Shown here: piece after piece, positions 7,806-15,837 of the stretch
Layout: each line of letters begins with the position of its first letter
How positions within the stretch are numbered: the stretch's first letter is position 1
NCBI GenBank assembly: GCA_913056305.1
Contig: CAJXMR010000008.1
Coordinates: forward strand, 1 to 64,000
Direction: 5' to 3'
Length of the DNA stretch: 64,000 nucleotides
Source of the DNA: an uncultured Ralstonia sp.
GTDB lineage: Bacteria; Pseudomonadota; Gammaproteobacteria; Burkholderiales; Burkholderiaceae
Notes under the pieces: model-generated
Told to the model about the DNA's origin: nothing
Database searches by the model: none
Seen by the model: only the letters and a program-made list of their open reading frames with translations
Made by a program: the position numbers and the translations under genes

Positions 7806-8270
7806 CTATTTGTCGACGGCTTTCACCAGATCGAATTGCCTGCCATTGAACTTGTAGTAATAGGTTCCATGGCCTTGCTCATTCCGGCTGCCTTGCGCAA
7901 CCAGCAGGCAGCTATCCTTTCTGAAGGAGAGGGGCTCGGTGACTTCCAGCGGCCAATCGGAAATGGTAAAGGGCAGCATGACGACATTGCCGCTCTTGGT
8001 GTCGACGGCGCCGCCCATGACACACCCGGCACCACACCCCCAAGAGGCCAAAACATACTGCCCCGCGAAATTGATGGGCTGCCTTGCCGCATCTCTGAGC
8101 CGGGAGGCAAATCGACGGCTCTCCGCCGTGGATAGCTTCACATGCACCGGCTTCTTTGGGGTGGAAACGGCCACTTGGCAATCTTCAAAAGACGGTGTGC
8201 CGGCATCCGCCAGAATCGGGGCGGAATAGATCGCCAGGGCAAGGCAAATGAGCTGTGTGGCTGTCCGCAT
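7806..8270 (-). CDS. small exported protein, possible immunity partner of the adjacent lytic enzyme
   Basis: A 154-aa protein with a Sec signal peptide (MRTATQLICLALAIYSAPILADA). The mature part has four cysteines (31, 79, 83, 121) and the segment PINFAGQYVLASWGCGAGCVMGG. I recall this NFAG...WGCG..C pattern from many uncharacterised exported proteobacterial proteins. The start at 8270 is 2 bp after the stop of the transglycosylase-like gene, so the pair is translationally coupled. An enzyme that attacks peptidoglycan without its own signal, followed at once by a periplasmic protein, is the layout of type VI secretion effector-immunity pairs. That role is inferred. Base composition is lower in GC than the flanks. 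An in-frame extension to 8360 lacks a leader at its N-terminus. Confidence 0.6.
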   Translation of the reverse strand: MRTATQLICLALAIYSAPILADAGTPSFEDCQVAVSTPKKPVHVKLSTAESRRFASRLRDAARQPINFAGQYVLASWGCGAGCVMGGAVDTKSGNVVMLPFTISDWPLEVTEPLSFRKDSCLLVAQGSRNEQGHGTYYYKFNGRQFDLVKAVDK

Positions 8271-8272
8271 GA

Positions 8273-8659
8273 TTAATACCAGTGGTGCGTCTTCCAGAAG
8301 GTTTTCGCGCTGCCAGCCGTATGGTACCGGCCGTAAATGTAGTGGATGCCGCCTTGGCACTCCTCCACGGCATTACCAAATGATTTTTCCCCGTTGGGGT
8401 TCAGTGCATATTGGGCCTGGAGGAGTTGGAATAAGCCTCGTGCGGTTGAACTGGCATTGCGAACGCCAACAACGCCACTGGACTCTTGCGCCATGATCCA
8501 CAGCAGGTCATTGAAGTCGGTCGCAGGTACTTTCTCCTGCCGCATGGCCTCCCTCAGCGCGAATTGGACATTTGCAGGAACAATGTCCGGCGATTTGGCC
8601 TGCCATTCATGCTTGGCACGCTTGACTGGGCGATGCGCGTGGTTATGTTTCGTTGCCAT
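8273..8659 (-). CDS. small lytic transglycosylase (SLT)-like protein
   Basis: A 128-aa protein with a short basic N-terminus (MATKHNHAHRPVKRAKHEWQ) and no signal peptide. Residues ~45-128 look like a lysozyme-like SLT domain: DLLWIMAQESSGVVGVRNAS contains the candidate catalytic Glu59, STARGLFQLL is the usual ARGLxQ loop, and GGIHYIYGRYHTAGSAKTFW is the C-terminal helix and loop. Such enzymes cleave the MurNAc-GlcNAc bond. Lack of a leader means the protein stays in the cytoplasm unless it is secreted, delivered or released by lysis. The next gene starts 2 bp downstream and encodes an exported protein. A phage endolysin remnant is the main alternative, but no phage genes are near. Confidence 0.6.
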   Translation of the reverse strand: MATKHNHAHRPVKRAKHEWQAKSPDIVPANVQFALREAMRQEKVPATDFNDLLWIMAQESSGVVGVRNASSTARGLFQLLQAQYALNPNGEKSFGNAVEECQGGIHYIYGRYHTAGSAKTFWKTHHWY

Positions 8660-9042
8660 AATATTTGGTGAGGGATTTCAATAGAAACGATCGATAGTAC
8701 GCTTCGCCAGTCCTGGCATGCCAAGTGAGTTTGCTTTTCGTCAGATATAAGAAAGCTCCCAGCGGATATCCACTCAACCGCCATGGATGCGCACGGGGAA
8801 GCCGGCATTTTTTGCGCAAACGCCGTGGCGTCTTGTGGTGTCAGGCGGCAGTCAACGGCGATGCCAGATGATCGGCCTACAGTTGCGCGGCCGGCTTCGG
8901 TTCTGGTCGCGGGCAACCTGGGCGGCATTTCAGCCGCGCGCCTTGCTGGTCGCGACCCGCACCGGCCGTTCGTCGCAATGCTTTTGGTGTTGCGGTGGCA
9001 GAGCACCATACTGCCGGGCACGACCTCAAGGAAGAAGCGAAG
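8660..9042. other. 383-bp stretch without a supported gene
   Basis: The left part (8660-8800) is AT-richer and should contain the promoter of the transglycosylase-like gene. The right part is high-GC and leads into the serine hydrolase. Short open frames exist on both strands (for example 8783 onward), but none has a recognisable product, a good ribosome site or consistent codon use. No inverted or direct repeat stands out. Confidence 0.4.
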
Positions 9043-10203
9043 ATGGCGCACCTGCAACGCAGTAGTCGATGGTTGGTTGGCGCTGGCATCGCACTGGCAC
9101 TGTCTGTGGGCATGCAAGACGCCTCCGCTGCTGCGCCTTGTGACGCACCCACCCAAATGAATGACGGCTGGCAGATCGAAGCCAGCCCGCAGGCTGCCGG
9201 CTTTGATGCGACGCGCCTGTGTGGCGTCCTACGCGATATGGCCGACGGCGACCTCAATTTCCACAGCCTGCTCGTCGTGCGCCACGGCCAGCTGGTGGCC
9301 GAGGTCTACCGGCCCGGCAAGGATGAACGCATCAAGGATCTCTTCCGCAGCACGCGCACGTTCGATGCAACCTCCATTCACGACGTCCGCTCGATCAGCA
9401 AATCGGTGACGAGCCTGCTGTGGGGCATCGCGCAGGCGCAGGGCAAGACGCCGGCGCTGGATACGCCGGCGCTGTCGCTGTTTCCGGAGCTGGCCGATCT
9501 GAACCGCGACGGGCGCGAGGCGATCACGCTTGGGCAGATGCTGTCGATGAGCAGCGGCCTGGCCTGGAACGAATGGAACGCCACCAGCCTGCTGAACGGC
9601 GATGAGTTCGGCCTGATGTGGCACACCTCGCAGGCGCACTACGTGTTCGATCGGCCGATGGCCGCGCCGGCCGCGACGCAGTTCAATTACAACGGCGGTA
9701 ACACGGCAGTCCTGGGGCAGTTGCTGGCGGAGCGAGTCGGCATGTCGCTGCCTGAGTATGCGCGCCAGAACCTCTTCGAGCCGCTGGGCATTACCCATTG
9801 GGAGTGGGTGGACGATTTCCGTGGCCGCCCCATCGCCTATGCCGGGCTGCGGTTGCGCCCGCGCGATCTTGCCCGCATCGGGCAACTGGTACTACAGCAC
9901 GGCCAGTGGCAAGGCCGCCAGATCGTGCCCGCCGAGTGGATTGCCGAATCGACGCGGCCGCATATCGATACCGGCATGGGCTTGCAGTACGGCTATCAAT
10001 GGTGGCTCGGCAAGGTGAGCGCGGCCGGCGGCGAGCAGGCGTGGATCGGCGGCATCGGCAGGGGCGGGCAACGCCTGTGGATCGTGCCGGGGCTGGACAT
10101 GGTGGTGGTCGCCACCGCTGGCGACTACAACCAGCGCACCATCTGGAAGCAATCCGAGACGCTGTTCCAGCAGGTGATGACGACGGTGCGGCCGGCAAAC
10201 TGA
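9043..10203 (+). CDS. serine hydrolase of the class C beta-lactamase family, exported
   Basis: A 386-aa protein with a signal peptide (WLVGAGIALALSVGMQDASA). The catalytic S-x-x-K is in VRSISKSVTSLLWG, and the second motif Tyr lies in FNYNGGNTAVLGQLL. LGQMLSMSSGLAWNEW is the typical helix after the active-site strand, and the C-terminus carries GGIGRGGQRLWIVPGLDMVVV, the usual third-motif area (HxG replaced by GIG). The family covers esterases, D-aminopeptidases and nylon-oligomer hydrolases (NylB type), as well as AmpC. The motif order with LxxxSGL is closer to the esterase/NylB branch than to true AmpC, so it should not be read as a resistance gene. The ATG at 9043 follows a purine-rich AAGGAAGAAG tract. 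Confidence 0.85.
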   Translation: MAHLQRSSRWLVGAGIALALSVGMQDASAAAPCDAPTQMNDGWQIEASPQAAGFDATRLCGVLRDMADGDLNFHSLLVVRHGQLVAEVYRPGKDERIKDLFRSTRTFDATSIHDVRSISKSVTSLLWGIAQAQGKTPALDTPALSLFPELADLNRDGREAITLGQMLSMSSGLAWNEWNATSLLNGDEFGLMWHTSQAHYVFDRPMAAPAATQFNYNGGNTAVLGQLLAERVGMSLPEYARQNLFEPLGITHWEWVDDFRGRPIAYAGLRLRPRDLARIGQLVLQHGQWQGRQIVPAEWIAESTRPHIDTGMGLQYGYQWWLGKVSAAGGEQAWIGGIGRGGQRLWIVPGLDMVVVATAGDYNQRTIWKQSETLFQQVMTTVRPAN

Positions 10204-10254
10204 CAGCCGCTGCCCTATGATGGCGGCTCGCTGATCCGACTGACCACTGCCGCC

Positions 10255-10833
10255 ATGTCCGATGCCATTACGCTCGCGCCCGTCGAGCTTGCCAAGTCAT
10301 ACCGCCTGCTCAATCACGGCCCCACTACGCTGGTTACCAGCGCACACAACGGCGTGCGCAACGTCATGGCCGCCGCGTGGGCGATGCCGCTGGACGTTGA
10401 CCCGCCCAAGGTGCTGGTGGTGATCGACAGCCGCACGCTCACGCGCGAGTTGGTTGAAGCCTCCGGCGTGTTCGCGCTCAACATCCCCACGCGCGCGATT
10501 GCCGACACCACGCTCGCCGTCGGTACGCTGTCCGGCCGTGAGGGCGACAAGTTCGATGCGCTCGGCCTCGCCTCTGTGCCGGCCCGCACCATCGACGTGC
10601 CGCTGGTGGCCGGCTGCGCGGGCTGGCTGGAGTGCCGCGTCATTGCCGAGCCGCACAACCAGAAGCGCTATGACCTCTTCATCGGCGAAGTGACGGCCGC
10701 CTGGGCCGACCCCACGGTGTTCAGCCACGGGCGCTGGCACTTTCCGGATGCGCAGCACAAGACCGTGCATTACCTGTCGGGCGGCGCGTTTTTCGAGACT
10801 GGGGATGAGTTTGTGGTGGAGGCCAAGTCATGA
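10255..10833 (+). CDS. flavin reductase family protein (FMN-binding split barrel)
   Basis: A 192-aa protein resembling the flavin reductase-like domain. It has YRLLNHGPTTLVTSAHNGVRNVMAAAWAMPLDVDPPKVLVVI near the N-terminus, and RELVEASGVFALNIPTRAIAD, the segment that usually holds the FMN phosphate. The C-terminal half ends GGAFFETGDEFVVEAKS. Such proteins supply reduced flavin to monooxygenases or reduce small substrates directly. The stop overlaps the next ATG (ATGA at 10830-10833), so it is coupled to the GNAT gene. No monooxygenase lies nearby, so the partner is unknown. Confidence 0.85.
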   Translation: MSDAITLAPVELAKSYRLLNHGPTTLVTSAHNGVRNVMAAAWAMPLDVDPPKVLVVIDSRTLTRELVEASGVFALNIPTRAIADTTLAVGTLSGREGDKFDALGLASVPARTIDVPLVAGCAGWLECRVIAEPHNQKRYDLFIGEVTAAWADPTVFSHGRWHFPDAQHKTVHYLSGGAFFETGDEFVVEAKS

Positions 10834-11375
10834 GCGATGCCATCACCATCCGCCCGCTGGCCGAAGACGATGCCGCGGCCTTCAAGGCGCTGCGCCTGAA
10901 GGCCACGCTGGACGCCCCCACCGCCCTCTGGCCCACCTACGACGAGGAGGCCGTGCGCACGTTGGAGGACACGCGCAACCGCATCCGCGCGACGGATCAC
11001 CAGATCGTCTTCGGTGCGTTTGCCGGCGACGAACTGGCCGGCATTGCTGGCTTGCGGCGTGAGGTGCTGGCGCAGGTCGCGCACAAGGCGGTGCTGTGGG
11101 GCGTGTTCGTTGACCCGGCGCATCGGCGCGCTGGTTTGGCCAGCCGTTTGCTGGAGGTTGCCATCGCGCATGCCCGCGCGGCGCAGGTCCTGCAGATCCA
11201 GCTCTGCGTCAATGCGGAGAACCCGCGCGCCCAGGCGCTCTATCGCAACGCAGGGTTCGAGACCTTTGGCGTTGAGCACCGCGCCGTGCGCGTCGGCGGC
11301 CGCTTCTACGCCGAGGAGCACATGGTGCTGCGGCTGGATGCCGAAGCGGCAGCGCTCACAGCGTCTTCGTCATGA
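10830..11375 (+). CDS. GNAT family N-acetyltransferase
   Basis: A 181-aa protein with a standard GNAT core: AVLWGVFVDPAHRRAGLASRLLEVAIAHAR holds the acetyl-CoA pyrophosphate loop (HRRAGLA), followed by LQIQLCVNAENPRAQALYRNAGFETFG, the classic C-terminal NxxAxxLYxxxGF motif. Substrate unknown. It overlaps the flavin reductase gene by 4 bp, and its 3' end overlaps the convergent GNAT gene by 20 bp. Both this protein and its upstream neighbour begin MSDAIT, which may reflect shared translation-start sequence rather than homology. Confidence 0.9.
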   Translation: MSDAITIRPLAEDDAAAFKALRLKATLDAPTALWPTYDEEAVRTLEDTRNRIRATDHQIVFGAFAGDELAGIAGLRREVLAQVAHKAVLWGVFVDPAHRRAGLASRLLEVAIAHARAAQVLQIQLCVNAENPRAQALYRNAGFETFGVEHRAVRVGGRFYAEEHMVLRLDAEAAALTASSS

Positions 11376-11781
11376 ACACCCGGCTGGCGCCGGGTGGGTT
11401 GCATGGGATCTCGCCAAAGCGCTGCCAGCCGAATTTCTCATAGAAGCCTGGCGCCTGGAAGCTGATGGTGTAGAGCACGCCGGCCTTGCAGCCGCGCTGG
11501 CGGGCTTCGTCTTCGGCCATTTGCAGCAGGTCCGCACCCAGCCCCACTCCGCGCAGGTTTGCGGGCAGATAGACCAGGTCGATAAACAACAGGCCGAGCG
11601 ACGTGCGCCCCGTCAGGCCGCCCAGCACCTTGCCGGATGCCTTGTCGTGCACCAGCACCGCCAGCGCCCGTCTGTCGTTGATGCCGGTGGTGTCGATGTT
11701 GAAATGGTCGAGCCCGCTGGAGATCAGGGCGACGGCGTCCGGGGGCGGGGTGTCCGTGGTGGATAGGCGAATGGGCCGCAT
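11356..11781 (-). CDS. GNAT family N-acetyltransferase
   Basis: A 141-aa enzyme whose key segment is FIDLVYLPANLRGVGLGADLLQMAEDEARQRGC (acetyl-CoA loop RGVGLG), then VLYTISFQAPGFYEKFGWQRFGEIP. This strand-helix order with APGFYEKFGW is typical of a GNAT subfamily seen in many proteobacteria without a known substrate. The start is placed at ATG 11781 (MRPIRLSTTD); an upstream in-frame start at 11853 adds a Cys/His-rich stretch without similarity. Its 3' end overlaps the convergent GNAT gene by 20 bp. Confidence 0.85.
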   Translation of the reverse strand: MRPIRLSTTDTPPPDAVALISSGLDHFNIDTTGINDRRALAVLVHDKASGKVLGGLTGRTSLGLLFIDLVYLPANLRGVGLGADLLQMAEDEARQRGCKAGVLYTISFQAPGFYEKFGWQRFGEIPCNPPGASRVFMTKTL

Positions 11782-11883
11782 GGTCCTGTGCGAGGGATGA
11801 GGGAGGCGGCACGGAGCGTGCCGTCCCTCAGGATACTTGCACAGTATGAACATGCGGCGCGAGTCATTGCCCCTGAGTTGTCC

Positions 11884-13047
11884 TTAGCTCGCCTTGGTGA
11901 TCTCCACCTCCTGAGCTGTCCACCCGGCCACCCGCTCGCTGAGCGACAGGCCCAGGCCCGTGCGGGTCGGAACGATCATCCGCCCGTCGCGGGTTTCCAG
12001 CTTTTCATTGAACAGGGGTTCCAGCCATTCGAAATGTTCGACCCATGGTTCGCGCGAATAGGCAGCCGCCAAGTGCACGTGCAGCTCCATGGCAAAGTGC
12101 GGCGCGAGCATAAGCCCCGCGTGATCGGCCAGCGCGGCGATCTTGAGGAACGGCGTGATGCCGCCCACGCGCGGGCCATCCGGCATGAGGTAATCCGCGC
12201 CGCGCTGTCGGATGAACTCCCAATGCTCCGATACGCTGGTGAGCATCTCGCCGGTGGCGATGGGGGTGTCGAACTGCGCGGCAAGCGCGGCGTGCCCTTC
12301 GGCGTCGTAGCAATCGAGCGGCTCTTCGATCCAGACCAGATTGAACGCTTCGAAGGTGCGGCACATGCGCTGCGCGGTCGGGCGGTCCCATTGCTGGTTG
12401 GCATCGACCATGAGCGGGAAGTCGTCGCCCAGGTGCTCGCGCACCGTGGCTACACGGTGCACGTCGAGCGCGCGATCGGGCTGGCCGACCTTGAGTTTGA
12501 TACCGCCGATGCCCTTGGCGCGCGAGGCATCGGTGTTGGTCAGCAACTGGTCGAGCGGCGTGTGCAGGAAGCCGCCGGACGTGTTGTAGCAGCGCACGGA
12601 GTCGCGCTGCGCGCCCAGCAGCTTGGCCAATGAGAGGTTGGCGCGCTTGGCCTTCATGTCCCACAGCGCCACGTCGAACGCGCCGATCGCCTGCACGGCC
12701 AGGCCGCTGCGCCCGACCGATGCGCCCGCCCATGCGAGCTTGTCCCACAGGCGCGCGATGTCGTTCGGATCTTCACCGATGAGGACGGGGGCGATCTCCT
12801 TGGCGTGGGCAAATTGCCCCGGCCCGCCCGCGCGTTTCGAATAGCTGAAACCCAGGCCACGGTGTCCGTCGGCCGTGCCGATCTCGACAAACAGGATGGC
12901 GATTTCCGTCATCGGCTTCTGGCGGCCAGTGAGGACCTTGGCGTCGCTGATCGGGTTGGCCAGGGGCAGGAAGACCGAGCGGATGCGGATGTGCTCGATG
13001 CGGTCACGCGTGAGGGTGCTGGCGAGGAGAGCGTCGGGGCTGTTCAT
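11884..13047 (-). CDS. L-talarate/galactarate dehydratase (enolase superfamily)
   Basis: A 387-aa mandelate-racemase-like enzyme that dehydrates L-talarate or galactarate (mucate) to a 2-keto-3-deoxy acid. All residues of Salmonella TalrD/GalrD appear at a constant offset of 11: K184 and K186 (KLK; Lys195/197), metal ligands D215, E241 and E267 (226/252/278), D290 (301) and H317 (328). Long blocks such as SDAKVLTGRQKP, WAGASVGRSG and YNTSGGFLHTPLDQ also match that enzyme as I remember it, so the assignment is firm. It is the second gene after the MFS importer (51-bp gap), and both should be controlled by the divergent LacI protein. Confidence 0.93.
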   Translation of the reverse strand: MNSPDALLASTLTRDRIEHIRIRSVFLPLANPISDAKVLTGRQKPMTEIAILFVEIGTADGHRGLGFSYSKRAGGPGQFAHAKEIAPVLIGEDPNDIARLWDKLAWAGASVGRSGLAVQAIGAFDVALWDMKAKRANLSLAKLLGAQRDSVRCYNTSGGFLHTPLDQLLTNTDASRAKGIGGIKLKVGQPDRALDVHRVATVREHLGDDFPLMVDANQQWDRPTAQRMCRTFEAFNLVWIEEPLDCYDAEGHAALAAQFDTPIATGEMLTSVSEHWEFIRQRGADYLMPDGPRVGGITPFLKIAALADHAGLMLAPHFAMELHVHLAAAYSREPWVEHFEWLEPLFNEKLETRDGRMIVPTRTGLGLSLSERVAGWTAQEVEITKAS

Positions 13048-13098
13048 GGTTCAGTGCCTGGTTGAAACGGAAAGGATGGAATGCGCGCCGCGGTGCCG

Positions 13099-14457
13099 TT
13101 ACGACAATGGCTTGGCCGGCGCGTGTGAGGGGAGGGGGCTTGCATCCGGTGTGGGCTCGGACGGCAGGCGTTCGAGCTTGCCCACGATCAGGAGATAGGA
13201 GAACGCGCCCAGCAGCGCAAGGCCGGCGACATAGGTGAGCGCCGCCTCGAACGAGCCGGTCTGCTTGATCATCCAGCCGATGGCCAGCGGCGTGACGATG
13301 CTGGCGAGATTGCCGCACAGGTTGAAGATGCCGCCGCTGATGCCCATGGCCTTCTTGGGCGAGACATCGCCCACGATGCACCAGCCGAGGTTGCCGATGC
13401 CCTTGGCGAAGAACGCGATCGACATCACCAGCACCACCACGGCAGTCGACTGCACGTAGTTGGCGACGACGATGCTGCTGGAGAGCGCCAGCCCCGAAAT
13501 GATGGGCACCTTGCGCGCGGCCGTCAGGCTGAAGCCGCGCTTGAGCATCCAGTCCGACCACACGCCGCCGATGAGGCCGCCCAGGCAACCGGCCACCGCC
13601 GGAATCGATGCGACCAGGCCCACCTTCAGGATCGACATGCCCTTGGCCTCGATCAGGTAGGTCGGGAACCAGGTCAGGAAGAACCACGTGATCGAGGTCA
13701 GGCAGAACTGGCCGATGTAGATGCCGACCATCATCCGGTTGGCCGAGATGGCCGCGACTTGGCGCCAACTGAACGGAGTGGGGCCGTCAGCCAGGGTCGG
13801 CAAGCCGCCGCCGGCGGAGATGTAGTCGAGCTCTGCCGCATTTACGCGGCCATGCTGGGAAGGCTCCCGCACCACATGCAGCCACGCCAGGCCGATCAGC
13901 ACACCGACCGCACCCGTGGTGAAGAACACGTAGTGCCATCCCCACTTGCTGACCGTGAAGGTCATGACCGGCGTGAACACGGCCAGCGCGAAATACTGCG
14001 CGGACTGGAAGACCGACGTGGCCAGCCCGCGCTCCTGGCTAGGGAACCACATCACCGTGAGCCGGCTGTTGCACGGGAAGGCGGGGGATTCCGCCACGCC
14101 CATCAGGAAGCGCAACGCAAACAGCACGAAAAACGCTGATGCGGCAAACAGGTGCACGTAGCCCTGCAGGAAGGTCAGCGCCGACCACGCGATCAGACTC
14201 ACCCCCAGCACCACGCGCGCGCCAAACCGGTCCAGGACCAGGCCCCCCGGAATCTGCATGGCGGTGTAGGCCCAGCCGAAGGCCGAGAACGCAATGCCCA
14301 TGGTGAGGGCATCGAAGCCCAGGTCGTGGCGCATGCTCGGCGCCGCAATCGAGAGGGTGGCGCGATCGACGTAGTTGAACACCGTCACGATGAAGATCAT
14401 CGCCAGGATGAACCATCGCACGCGGGTTCGTCGCGTTGGGTTGGGTGAGGCGGTCAT
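13099..14457 (-). CDS. MFS sugar-acid transporter (anion:cation symporter family)
   Basis: A 452-aa, 12-helix permease of the ACS family, the group that includes galactarate/glucarate importers GarP and GudP. The N-terminal signature VFNYVDRATLSIAAPSMRHDLG and IPGGLVLDRFGARVVLG are typical, as is ESPAFPCNSRLTVMWFPSQERG between helices 4 and 5. The ATG at 14457 (MTASPNPTRRTR) is chosen; extension to 14568 would cross the operator palindrome. It precedes the talarate/galactarate dehydratase on the same strand, which makes galactarate or talarate the likely cargo. Confidence 0.88.
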   Translation of the reverse strand: MTASPNPTRRTRVRWFILAMIFIVTVFNYVDRATLSIAAPSMRHDLGFDALTMGIAFSAFGWAYTAMQIPGGLVLDRFGARVVLGVSLIAWSALTFLQGYVHLFAASAFFVLFALRFLMGVAESPAFPCNSRLTVMWFPSQERGLATSVFQSAQYFALAVFTPVMTFTVSKWGWHYVFFTTGAVGVLIGLAWLHVVREPSQHGRVNAAELDYISAGGGLPTLADGPTPFSWRQVAAISANRMMVGIYIGQFCLTSITWFFLTWFPTYLIEAKGMSILKVGLVASIPAVAGCLGGLIGGVWSDWMLKRGFSLTAARKVPIISGLALSSSIVVANYVQSTAVVVLVMSIAFFAKGIGNLGWCIVGDVSPKKAMGISGGIFNLCGNLASIVTPLAIGWMIKQTGSFEAALTYVAGLALLGAFSYLLIVGKLERLPSEPTPDASPLPSHAPAKPLS

Positions 14458-14552
14458 GGCGGTCTCCGGAATCGTTCTGCGGCCAGCTTGTGTGATTGGG
14501 CGGGCTTTTTCTGGGGGCATTGCAACACAGCGGTGTTGGAGCCCATTATTAG

Positions 14553-14568
14553 ATGATTGCGCAATCAT
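14553..14568. promoter_or_regulatory. LacI-type operator, copy 1
   Basis: ATGATTGCGCAATCAT is a perfect 16-bp palindrome with the central CG typical of LacI-family operators. It lies between the divergent MFS gene and lacI-type gene, 96 bp from the MFS ATG. A second copy is centred 26 bp away. Confidence 0.8.
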
Positions 14569-14579
14569 TCAAGCAAAAT

Positions 14580-14593
14580 TGATTGCGCAATCA
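14580..14593. promoter_or_regulatory. LacI-type operator, copy 2
   Basis: TGATTGCGCAATCA is a perfect 14-bp palindrome identical to the core of the copy at 14554-14567. The two centres are 26 bp apart (about 2.5 helical turns). It lies 91 bp before the lacI-type ATG, so it may serve both divergent promoters. Confidence 0.8.
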
Positions 14594-14684
14594 TTCTGGT
14601 TTACCCTCTAGTCCTTAGACCAACAGGGAAGGGCTCAACAAACGTCTGCCCCACTAGAGTGGCGCCGACAACCAGAGAACGAGC

Positions 14685-15722
14685 ATGGTGCGAAAGCTGA
14701 AGAATCGGTCACCGGAAGCGGTGGCGAACGGAGCCGGGAGTGTCACCCTGATCGATGTTGCACGCGTGGCCGGCGTGGCCCCCATGACGGTTTCACGCGC
14801 GTTGCATCGCCCCGAACTCGTGCGGGAGGCGACGCAGAAGAAAGTGCTCGAAGCCGTGCGCGCAACAGGGTACGTGCCGAACATGCTGGCCGGCGGACTG
14901 GCCAGCAGCAAGAGCCGGCTGGTTGCCGTGCTCCTCCCCACCATTGCCAGCTCGATCTTTGCCGAGACGGTGCAAGCCTTGATGGACGGACTATCCACGG
15001 TGGGCTATCAGACGCTGATCGGCCTGACGGGCTACTCCGCCAGCCGCGAAGAGACGCTTGTGGAGGCATTGCTGGGCCGCCGCCCCGACGCGATCGTGCT
15101 GGCTGGGACCGACCACACTGGCGCGACCGCCGACCGCTTGGCAAGAGCGGGGATTCCGGTGGTCGAGATCTGGGATCTGACCGAGCAGCCGATCGACATG
15201 GTCATCGGCTTTTCACACGAGCGGGTAGGCGAGGCGGTGGCGCGCCATCTCGTGGGAAAGGGCTATCGCCGCTTTGGCATCGTGTCGGTTGACGATCCGC
15301 GCGGGCTGCGACGGTGCGAGAGCCTCAGGACTGAGCTGGCCAAGCACGGCCTGACCGATTGCCCATTCGAGGTGTTGCCCGCGCCAGCAACGCTGGAGGG
15401 TGGCCGGCGCGGACTTGCCCGTATGCTAGGGCGCGCCAGGCCCGAGGTCATTGTCTGCAGCTCCGACACCTTGGCCGAGGGCGTCCTGATGGAGGCCGCC
15501 AGCCGGGGCCTCGCCGTGCCGCGTGATCTTGCGGTGATGGGCTTCGGCGATTTGAGCATGGCGGCGCAGCTCCATCCTGCGTTGTCCACCGTCAAGGTTG
15601 GCGGCGCCGACATTGGCAAGCGGACCGCCCAGGCGTTGCTCGATCGTTTCGAGTCGGGCGCACACGACACACCGCTGCGCGTCGACACCGGATTCACCAT
15701 CATCGATCGGGACAGCGCGTAA
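14685..15722 (+). CDS. LacI family transcriptional regulator of the galactarate/talarate operon
   Basis: A 345-aa repressor. Residues ~20-75 hold the helix-turn-helix and hinge: VTLIDVARVAGVAPMTVSRALHRPELVREATQKKVLEAVRATGYVPNMLA. A periplasmic-binding-protein-like effector domain follows (LVAVLLPTIASSIFAETVQALMD to VPRDLAVMGFGDLSMAAQLHPALSTV). The hinge and effector sequence resemble GntR-type gluconate/sugar-acid repressors. It is divergent from the importer-dehydratase operon, and two perfect LacI operators lie in the shared 227-bp region. The effector is probably galactarate, talarate or a metabolite of them (inferred). Confidence 0.9.
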   Translation: MVRKLKNRSPEAVANGAGSVTLIDVARVAGVAPMTVSRALHRPELVREATQKKVLEAVRATGYVPNMLAGGLASSKSRLVAVLLPTIASSIFAETVQALMDGLSTVGYQTLIGLTGYSASREETLVEALLGRRPDAIVLAGTDHTGATADRLARAGIPVVEIWDLTEQPIDMVIGFSHERVGEAVARHLVGKGYRRFGIVSVDDPRGLRRCESLRTELAKHGLTDCPFEVLPAPATLEGGRRGLARMLGRARPEVIVCSSDTLAEGVLMEAASRGLAVPRDLAVMGFGDLSMAAQLHPALSTVKVGGADIGKRTAQALLDRFESGAHDTPLRVDTGFTIIDRDSA

Positions 15723-15837
15723 GGCCGCATCGCGGCGGTGTGTTAGCGATCGCTTGGCGCATCCGAGTCAGATCCTTGTCACGAACCCGATGCTATAAAA
15801 CCCGGGCCCCTCCGCTGTTCCCCCCAAGGAGACTCCC

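Noticed and set aside
8783..9160. Open frames ahead of the serine hydrolase gene (8783 and 8787 starts)
   Set aside because: No family motif, no ribosome site and codon use unlike real genes nearby. Both run into the serine hydrolase gene in the wrong frame.
9043..10203. A second beta-lactamase resistance gene
   Set aside because: The S-x-x-K serine hydrolase matches the esterase/NylB-like branch and lacks the AmpC third motif (KTG), so resistance is not supported.
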